From positions 1,918,501 through 1,982,500 of the forward strand of contig NZ_CP012914.1 in NCBI RefSeq assembly GCF_001315015.1: a stretch of DNA of 64,000 nt, in the 5' to 3' direction. This DNA comes from Azospirillum brasilense (GTDB lineage Bacteria > Pseudomonadota > Alphaproteobacteria > Azospirillales > Azospirillaceae). Position 1 is the first letter of the stretch, and every line of letters starts with the position of its first letter. Positions 32,658-38,912 of this stretch are shown one piece after another. Under the pieces are notes generated by a model. That model searched no databases. It saw nothing but the letters and a program-made list of their open reading frames with translations, and was not told the origin of the DNA. A program made the translations under genes and the position numbers.

Positions 32658-32671
32658 AAACCATCATGGTA
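32658..32671. promoter_or_regulatory. Palindrome upstream of the MarR-type gene
   Basis: ACCAT-C-ATGGT lies about 25 nt upstream of the regulator's ATG, in the divergent region shared with the hydrolase. Candidate autoregulatory operator by position only. Confidence 0.35.
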
Positions 32672-32859
32672 TGGCGTCGATCCAATTCCGAACGGTGGAC
32701 GGTTTACCCGTCCTTCTGTCGCAAGAATGATAAGATTTTAGTTTAATTTGTGGAAACAATGTTGAGACATGGCGGTCCTGCGCGTCGGAACGGCCCCGTC
32801 CACCTCCTGTTGCTCCCCTGTCCCTGCAGCCCGCCACTGCAATTCGGAGGAGGCCGACC

Positions 32860-32919
32860 ATGCCGCATTCCACATGCTGTTCCGTCAAATCGCAAGCATG
32901 CCCTTGGAGGGTCCGCTGA
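32860..32919 (+). CDS. Candidate 19-codon leader mini-ORF
   Basis: ATG 32860 has a very strong GGAGGAGG site 6 nt upstream. The 19 codons encode a Cys-containing basic peptide (MPHSTCCSVKSQ...) ending in TGA at 32917-32919. The stop shares one base with the ATG of the alpha/beta hydrolase (TGATG). A second Shine-Dalgarno (GGAGG) for the hydrolase lies inside the mini-ORF. The arrangement suggests translational coupling or attenuation. Existence as a peptide is unproven. Confidence 0.4.
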   Translation: MPHSTCCSVKSQACPWRVR

Positions 32920-33884
32920 TGCGCAGCGGCTTGGCTCTCGCGGCCGGTTTGCTGGCCGGCCTGTGGCTGGACACCCGCCGCCGCACCAACCGGGCGGAAC
33001 AGGAACACCCGCCGTCCGGCCATTTCATGAGCGTCGGCGGCACCCGCCTGCACTATCTCGACCACGGGCCGAAGGACGGCGCGGCGCCCCCCGTGGTGTT
33101 CCTGCACGGCAACGGCACCACCGCCGACGACTGGGCGTTGAGCCTTCTGGACGAGGCGGCCCGGCACCGGCGCTGCGTCTGTTTCGACCGGCCCGGCCAT
33201 GGCTACAGCGAAGCGACGCCGCGGCGCGAGGCCGGCCCCGCCGCCCAGGCCGCTCTGCTGCGCGCCGCCACCCGCAAGCTGGGGCTGGAGCGTCCCATCG
33301 TCGTCGGTCATTCGCTGGCCGGGACGGTGGCGTTGGCCTGGGCGCTGGATTTCCCGGAGGAGATCGGCGGTCTGGTCATCCTGTCTGCCTTCACCCATCC
33401 AACCTCGCGGCTCGACTTCCTTCCCCTCCTGGGTCCGGCCATTCCGGCGGCCGGGCCGCTGCTCAGCCACACCGTCCTGCCGCCGCTGGACCGGCTGATC
33501 CTGCCGGCGCTGATGCGCCGCATCTTCGAGCCGAACCCCGTGCCGCCCAGCTACGACGCGTTGCCTCCCGACCTTCTGCTGCGCCCCACGCAGTTGGAGG
33601 CCGCCGCCGCCCAGTTGGCCGCGCTGATCCCCGGCGTGGCGGCGATGGCACCACGCTATTCCGAAATCCGCTGCCCGATGTCCGTCGTCGCGGGACGGGA
33701 GGACCGCATCGTCGATCCCCACGCCCACGCGGTGCAACTGCACAACGCGGTGGCCGGATCGACGCTGCATCTGCTGGCGGAAACCGGGCACATGCCGCAG
33801 CACGCACGCCCGGACGCGGTGATGGCCGCCATCGAGCGGGTGGAGCGGGCCATGACCGCCGAGTCGGCTCACGCGGAGGCATGA
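32919..33884 (+). CDS. Alpha/beta hydrolase, membrane-anchored
   Basis: 321 residues. N-terminal hydrophobic anchor (SGLALAAGLLAGLWL), then the fold: VVFLHGNGTTADDW (oxyanion HG), FDRPGHGYS, nucleophile elbow VVGHSLAGT, acid Asp in GREDRIVDPH and His in ETGHMPQHA. ATG 32919 is preferred (GGAGG 7 nt upstream); the frame is open from 32769 without support. Substrate unknown. Confidence 0.88.
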   Translation: MRSGLALAAGLLAGLWLDTRRRTNRAEQEHPPSGHFMSVGGTRLHYLDHGPKDGAAPPVVFLHGNGTTADDWALSLLDEAARHRRCVCFDRPGHGYSEATPRREAGPAAQAALLRAATRKLGLERPIVVGHSLAGTVALAWALDFPEEIGGLVILSAFTHPTSRLDFLPLLGPAIPAAGPLLSHTVLPPLDRLILPALMRRIFEPNPVPPSYDALPPDLLLRPTQLEAAAAQLAALIPGVAAMAPRYSEIRCPMSVVAGREDRIVDPHAHAVQLHNAVAGSTLHLLAETGHMPQHARPDAVMAAIERVERAMTAESAHAEA

Positions 33885-34034
33885 GTCGACTCTCCTGATT
33901 CGGCGACCGGGGATTGCGACTCGAAAAAAGCGACTCGTGGCGACTCGGGTGAGGGATGGTTAACAGTTTGGTTACGATCCAAGCGCTAACCTTCGGCCAT
34001 ATCGCACACTTTCAGCGCCTCAAGGATTACGCCG

Positions 34035-34370
34035 ATGTCCATGGCCGCCGACGTTGACACCATCGAACGCACGTCCATCGTCGCCTACACCCTCCTCAAC
34101 GAGCTGCACGACGTGCTGGCTCTGCCTAAGGCGCCCGATGACGTGACGCTCGGCATTCTGATGGGGCTGTCCATGTTCATGGACGACAAAGTCGGTCCGA
34201 TGCGCTCCAAGCGCCTGATGTCGGAGGCGCCGACCATCGTCCTGAAGACCGACGCCCACGTCACGTCGGACCAGATGCAGCGGATCATGCCGGTCCTGCG
34301 CGCCTTCGGCGACCACCTGAAGGACATGCGCGCCAAGGCCACCCGCCCGGTCGACGACACCGTCGCCTGA
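34035..34370 (+). CDS. Conserved hypothetical small protein
   Basis: 111 residues, mostly helical, acidic/basic mixed, no signal or membrane segment. AAGGA lies 8 nt before ATG 34035; a second ATG at 34041 is possible. A hairpin terminator follows at 34397. No family recognised. Upstream, three GCGACTCG copies lie at 33916-33947. Confidence 0.75.
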   Translation: MSMAADVDTIERTSIVAYTLLNELHDVLALPKAPDDVTLGILMGLSMFMDDKVGPMRSKRLMSEAPTIVLKTDAHVTSDQMQRIMPVLRAFGDHLKDMRAKATRPVDDTVA

Positions 34371-34396
34371 CCACAGAGCGCTACCCTGGTTTCACG

Positions 34397-34428
34397 AAAG
34401 GCCCGGCCGGCAACGGCTGGGCCTTTTG
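34397..34428 (+). terminator. Rho-independent terminator
   Basis: AAAGGCCCGGCC pairs with GGCTGGGCCTTTT (one G-T mismatch) across a short loop and ends in TTTT, 27 nt after the stop of the 111-residue gene. Confidence 0.8.
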
Positions 34429-34540
34429 CCGTTCCGGTGCCCGGCTTGACCAGCCCGGCAATTCATCGGATGCTGAAACCATCGGTTCACCGGAGGGTCG
34501 CCGCCGGTGAATCGGACGCAACGCAGGGGCGGCTTCGGCC

Positions 34541-34867
34541 ATGGAACTGCCATCGGGGGATTGGATCTGGGCTCTGGCCATCGCCGCCCTTCTGACGGGC
34601 GCGACGGTCAGCGTCATCGTGCTCGCCGCCGTCGGCTCGATCCGCCGCAGCGTCAACGAGGGCGCCGCCCGCCAATCGCAGCAAATCCGCAAGCTTGCGG
34701 AGACCGTCGCCACCCTGAACGCCCAGCAGCAGGCCGCCGAGGGGCGCGTCCAAGCCCTGACCGAGGCGAACCGCAAGCTGGCGGAGGAGGTCGCGGCGCT
34801 GAACGAGCGGCTGCGCGACGCCGATTCCGCCCCCCGCATCACCGGCACCGCAAGGCTTCTCCACTGA
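34541..34867 (+). CDS. Small membrane-anchored coiled-coil protein
   Basis: 108 residues. One membrane helix (WALAIAALLTGATVSVIVLAAV) followed by a heptad-rich coiled coil at about 45-92. No recognised family. AGGGGCGG precedes ATG 34541. Two bases separate its stop from the methyltransferase start, so the two are probably co-translated. Confidence 0.72.
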   Translation: MELPSGDWIWALAIAALLTGATVSVIVLAAVGSIRRSVNEGAARQSQQIRKLAETVATLNAQQQAAEGRVQALTEANRKLAEEVAALNERLRDADSAPRITGTARLLH

Positions 34868-34869
34868 CC

Positions 34870-35709
34870 ATGCCCGACTTGTCCACCTGCCCCATCGACG
34901 GCGACGCCGAGCGCGCCCGTTGGACCGCCAGCGCCGACGCCTGGGACCGCTGGGCCGACCCGATGGCCGATCTGGCCGACAAGCTGAACCAGCCCCTGCT
35001 GGACGCCGCCGGGGTGACGGCGGGCGACCGGGTGCTGGACCTCGCCTCCGGCGCCGGCGAACCGGCACTGAGCGCCGCCCTCCGGACAGGTCCGGACGGG
35101 CTGGTGGTGGGCAGCGACCTCGTGCCCGGCATGATGGCCGGCGCCCGGCGCCGCGCCGCGGGCATCGCCGACGGGCTGCGCCCGGCCTTCGCCGCCGCCG
35201 ACATGACCGCCCTGCCCTTCGCCGCGGCGAGCTTTGACCGGGTGACCTGCCGCTTCGGCATCATGTTCGTCCCCGACGTAGCGGCGGCCCTGGCCGAGCT
35301 GCGGCGCGTGCTGCGCCCCGGCGGACGGGCGGCCTTCATGGTCTGGGGGCCGCGCGCCGGCAACGCCTTGTTCGACACGGTGGGCGACGCCGTCGCCGCC
35401 CAATTGGGCGAGGACCGCAGCCTGGACCCTCTGTTCCGCTTCGCCGCCCCCGGCCTTCTGGCGGAGGCCATGCGCGCCGCCGGCTTCGCCACGGTGAGCG
35501 AGACCGACATCACCCCGGTCCGCAAGGCCCCCCAGGGCCAGCCCTTCTGGCGCGCCACGCTGGAGATGAGCTTCGGCCACCGCCTGCACGATCTCACCGC
35601 CGGGCAGCGCGCCGACCTGGACGCCGAAGTGACCCGCCGCTTCGACGCGCAGGCCCAGGGCGGCACGATCCCCCTGCCCATCCACGTCCGCATCGTGGCC
35701 GGCGCCTAA
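34870..35709 (+). CDS. Class I SAM-dependent methyltransferase
   Basis: 279 residues. Rossmann methyltransferase with motif I VLDLASGAGEPALSAA, motif II Asp in VVGSDLVPGMM, motif III FAAADMTALPFAAASFD and LRRVLRPGGRAAFMVWG. Resembles UbiE/Methyltransf_11-type enzymes; substrate unknown. Start ATG 34870; the longer frame upstream is the shadow of the coiled-coil gene. Confidence 0.88.
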   Translation: MPDLSTCPIDGDAERARWTASADAWDRWADPMADLADKLNQPLLDAAGVTAGDRVLDLASGAGEPALSAALRTGPDGLVVGSDLVPGMMAGARRRAAGIADGLRPAFAAADMTALPFAAASFDRVTCRFGIMFVPDVAAALAELRRVLRPGGRAAFMVWGPRAGNALFDTVGDAVAAQLGEDRSLDPLFRFAAPGLLAEAMRAAGFATVSETDITPVRKAPQGQPFWRATLEMSFGHRLHDLTAGQRADLDAEVTRRFDAQAQGGTIPLPIHVRIVAGA

Positions 35710-35712
35710 TTC

Positions 35713-35808
35713 CCTCCCCTGCGAAGCTCTCGCGCAAACCAAAGGTTTGCGCTGACGCGGCAGGCGGACCTTCGGTCCGCCGAGAGCGGGGGAGGGTCAG
35801 GGAGGGGG
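35713..35808 (+). repeat. Composite hairpin plus G-tract repeat (copy 3, with inserted core)
   Basis: The basic repeat CCTCCCCTGCGAAG...CGGGGGAGGG is split by a 60-nt core at 35727-35786: CTCTC, hairpin GCGCAAACC/GGTTTGCGC (35732-35752), a TGACGCGGCAG spacer, hairpin GGCGGACC/GGTCCGCC (35763-35781), GAGAG. The tail G5-A-G3-TCA-G3-A-G5 is at 35788-35808. Downstream of the methyltransferase gene. Confidence 0.85.
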
Positions 35809-35947
35809 CAAAACCTCCCCACCCCAACAACGCGCCCAAGTGCCGCAGCCGCCCCACCGAGCCCTATCCCCGGTTGACCGCGCCCCCGCATTCCTTTGGA
35901 TGTTGCGTGCCGACGGGCCCTACCCGTCCGGCATCCGAGAGGAGGTG

Positions 35948-36043
35948 ATGCGCTTGAAAAGGTACCTGAAGTGGCTCCGACGCTTCTGGTTCCGGATGAA
36001 GTTCGAGTTCGAAGCGGGCTTCAACCAGGACCACGATCGCTAA
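35948..36043 (+). CDS. Candidate small basic amphipathic peptide
   Basis: 31 codons (MRLKRYLKWLRRFWFRMKFE...) with a basic, Trp/Phe-rich helix and a polar tail. GAGAGGAGGTG directly abuts ATG 35948: a near-perfect anti-SD match but too close, so TTG 35954 may be the true start. Not recognised; coding status rests on the ribosome site and composition. Confidence 0.4.
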   Translation: MRLKRYLKWLRRFWFRMKFEFEAGFNQDHDR

Positions 36044-36197
36044 GGAACCAATGGGCGGGGTCGGGAAACCGGCCCCGCCTCCAGGAGACCGAAGGCGCAT
36101 CACCTCCTTGCCTCGTAAAATACCACAGCTCCCGAAGCCGTCAAACGCCGCGAAGGACAGAGGCTCAACCGGCGCTCAGGGTTCGCCAACGTGCCAT

Positions 36198-36548
36198 TCA
36201 ATGAAGCCTCATCGGGTCGATGGGGCGGTCGCCCATGACCTCCTCCAACGACGACTTCCGGGGCGTTGTGGACGGCGGCGCCTGTTCCTTCTCCGAAACA
36301 CCCCGTGCACGCGGATAGGGCGGGTCCCACACCGTGGCGAAGGCGATCCACGACAGCCCGAGTCCCACCAAGATCACCGAAAACGACACAACGTATGCGT
36401 AAGAAAGCCTATCCCCGAGAAAGCTCATCGTCATCTCGTCGAGGCTGGCGATCAGGCCCAGTTGCTTTCGGTACCCCCATGTCCACGGCAGGGTAAGCGG
36501 CACCAGCAGTCCACCCCAGATGATGAGCAACACACCGGACAGACGCAT
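36198..36548 (-). CDS. Small membrane protein, hypothetical
   Basis: 116 residues with two hydrophobic helices (SGVLLIIWGGLLVPLTLPW and YVVSFSVILVGLGLSWIAF) and a Pro/Glu-rich cytoplasmic tail. AGGTG lies 4 nt before ATG 36548; a GTG at 36566 is an alternative. GC content falls relative to the neighbours and it borders the AT-rich island. No family recognised. Confidence 0.6.
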   Translation of the reverse strand: MRLSGVLLIIWGGLLVPLTLPWTWGYRKQLGLIASLDEMTMSFLGDRLSYAYVVSFSVILVGLGLSWIAFATVWDPPYPRARGVSEKEQAPPSTTPRKSSLEEVMGDRPIDPMRLH

Positions 36549-36570
36549 GGTACACCTGTTGCGCACTAGA

Positions 36571-36587
36571 ACTTAAGTTTAAGTTTA
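36571..36587. promoter_or_regulatory. TTAAGT direct-repeat box in divergent promoter
   Basis: ACTTAAGTTTAAGTTTA lies between the divergent membrane-protein and XRE-regulator genes, 16 nt before the regulator's ATG. Possible operator or -10-rich promoter; positional evidence only. Confidence 0.3.
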
Positions 36588-36602
36588 CGACGCCTTGGAT
36601 AC

Positions 36603-36983
36603 ATGGTCAACGCTCTCCGCCCGGATGAAAGTCCGGGCATGGAACGCACGCAGGAATTCGGGCGGATGCTCCGCACGCTTCGGGAACAGCGAAACCTCAC
36701 GCAAGAGGATCTTGCGGAGTTGATTGACCGTTCCGTTCAGGCTGTCTCAAAGATGGAGCGAGGGTTAACCCTTCCGAAGTTGGAGACACTGATTCGCATC
36801 AGTGAGAAGTTAAACGTTCCATTACGCGAGCTGGTCAGCGCATTCGATCCAAACGAATCCGCAGACCAAACCCGCATATCTTTTGAGGCATTAATCATAG
36901 AATCATCGCGTCGTCTTGACATCCGCGATTTAAGCATTGTCGCCAAAGTTGTTGATGCATTTCCAAACAAAAAGAAAAGTTAA
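36603..36983 (+). CDS. XRE/HTH_3-family transcriptional regulator
   Basis: 126 residues. Helix-turn-helix at about residues 19-73 (GRMLRTLREQRNLTQEDLAELIDRSVQAVSKMERG), followed by a helical tail. Codon use and base composition are much AT-richer than the flanking chromosome, so it was probably acquired. Start 36603 or ATG 36639; neither has a good ribosome site. Convergent with the AlbA_2/ATPase gene. Confidence 0.85.
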   Translation: MVNALRPDESPGMERTQEFGRMLRTLREQRNLTQEDLAELIDRSVQAVSKMERGLTLPKLETLIRISEKLNVPLRELVSAFDPNESADQTRISFEALIIESSRRLDIRDLSIVAKVVDAFPNKKKS

Positions 36984-37052
36984 TATTTTTAGCGCTGAAA
37001 TCCTCAGAAATCCCTAATTTAATTCACAATCTCCTTAAGGTATTTCAGAAAT

Positions 37053-37098
37053 AGCTAAAAAGTTGACGACCTTCTTTTAGATCGCCAACTTTTTAGCT
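37053..37098. terminator. Perfect 13-bp inverted repeat between convergent island genes
   Basis: AGCTAAAAAGTTG (37053-37065) and CAACTTTTTAGCT (37086-37098) are exact inverse complements with a 20-nt loop. It sits between the convergent XRE and ATPase genes. T-runs at the ends of both arms fit a bidirectional terminator; a protein-binding or recombination site is the alternative. Confidence 0.6.
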
Positions 37099-37149
37099 TT
37101 CAAAAACAAGCCTAGTTTTACCTATATGACAAATCTTCCTTAAAATTCA

Positions 37150-38540
37150 TCATGCTTTTCTATAACGATAGTCAAATGGCTTTGCTCGCTCATCAATCAG
37201 AGCGATTTTTCTCTCAGCTCTTAGCTTTTGAAGAGCCTTTTTTACCTTATTTATATCATCTTCACCGCTCAGTTTTCTTGCCAGCTTATTGGAAATTACA
37301 GAGTCTGGATTTTGTTCGAGATAATCCATAATAACATCTTCGACTGATGCAATCCTTTGATGCTTCATAGTAACGACAAATGCATTTGCCCGTTCTTCAA
37401 ACACCGGCGGAACCAACCCAGCTTTTTTAAGCTCATTTCTAACCGTATCCAATCCCTCACCTATGTCGTGATTCAATGGATTAGGAAGGTTATGGAGCAT
37501 TCTAACAATGTTGGGATTCCTTGAAAACCTTTCCTCATAAATATTATTTATAGTTACATACCCAGGGAGCTTTCCGGGGCTAGATATCTCCACTCTGTTA
37601 TCAAATATCCTAACGTGTATATCATCGTTCAAGCTGTAATCTCGGTGGATTACAGCATTAACAAGAACTTCTTTTATAGCTTCAGCGGGGTACTGCAGAG
37701 TTACCAATTTATCCCCTTCATAAAACGAAGCCCCATCAACAAGCTCTTTAATCTTTTCGATTGTATTTATAATCAGTTTCTCAATAGGACCATTTATGGT
37801 CGCCGGCATTTCTGTCAAATGTTCTCTCTTGTATTCAGATTCTGTTGTGCGGAGACGATAAACTTTTACTGCGCATCTAGTTTCAATAGCTGCTTGCGGC
37901 TCCTCATCAAATAACAAAACACATCCCACGTTAGGATATTCAGCTCCATTGCGCTCTGAAATTAATCTTTGCTTTTTTAGAAATCTCTTTGGCTCCAGAT
38001 TTGATCCTACTCTTTGCTTGTAGTCATCGAGGATAGGGGATTCGATAACCTCATCAAGGGCAACAGATTCAATAGCAACTCGCTCGTAAGGAGCAGACCC
38101 CTTTGAATAGGCCAAACTCGTCACTCGCTCACCTTTTATCTTAACCTTTCCAGCATTAAGCCGAACATAGCAATCACCTGATGCCGTATAATGGACCTTT
38201 GGGCTCTTAGGAATCGATATATGAAGAATTTGCCCTCCCTGAGGTAGGGATAGAAATTCAACTATTACATTCTCAACAGAAGGAATTGTTTGTTCGAGAA
38301 GCGTCGCCAGAAGTGCGTTGGCTTCCTCTTTTGCAGAAAATGGCTGGAGACGATTTCCTTGAAATTTTTATCTTCTACACCAACATATATTTCACCGCCA
38401 TCGGCATTCGCAAATGCGACAAAAGTTTCTTGTAATTTTGCTGGCTGAATTTTGCAGCCTTTAGTATCAAAAAAATGATCTTCATCTGCATCAAGGATTT
38501 TTTGAAGCTCTCTACCATCTGGAATCCTTTCTTCAAACAT
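37150..38540 (-). pseudogene. AlbA_2 (Schlafen-like)/HATPase protein split by a -1 frameshift
   Basis: Reading starts at ATG 38540 with an excellent AAGGAG site. It encodes the AlbA_2 start (DEDHFFDTKGCKIQ, ETFVAFANADGGEIYVGVEDKNF), then runs out of frame to a stop at 38265. The -1 frame continues the homology (GNRLQPFSAKEEANALL) and stays open to 37150, including HATPase_c_4-type motifs (EVLVNAVIHRDYS, VEISSPGKLPG, GEGLDTVRNELKKAG) and a C-terminal winged-helix-like part. Joined length would be about 463 residues. Proteins of this build are putative DNA-binding transcriptional or defence ATPases. The shift lies between about 38342 and 38367, at or after the heptamer A-AAT-TTC (38367-38361), so it is a mutation, a sequencing slip or programmed frameshifting. 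Confidence 0.82.
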
Positions 38541-38912
38541 GGCTTTCTCCTTAAATTAGAACTGATGAACGATAGCGTATGAGGCGTTATCTAACGATAA
38601 AAATCAATATAATGCGTGCTGAATCAGAAGGAAATTTGAGATTTTTCCGTGAGCCCTTCGGAATGTTCTTGATTTGTTCAAATTAATATAATACCCTTCA
38701 AAGCATAAAATAGAATACGGATTAAAATCATATTGGAATTCTTAAGAATAAATAATATTAAAAACGAGCTAACATGCGAAAATACTAGGTATTTTTGCCT
38801 TAGATTATCTATTAAAAACACAGTTTTTCAGGTTAAGTATTCTGATTTTCCTTGGATTTAAATCAGCTTTGATCGCGCTCTTAGCTATAGCCATCCTTGA
38901 CGAGCTCCCTCC
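38541..38912. other. 372-nt AT-rich island edge without a gene
   Basis: Strongly AT-rich sequence up to about 38880, where composition switches abruptly to the GC-rich helicase gene. It contains the promoter region of the AlbA_2 gene and A/T runs. No tRNA, integrase or clear terminal repeat is visible. Confidence 0.6.
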
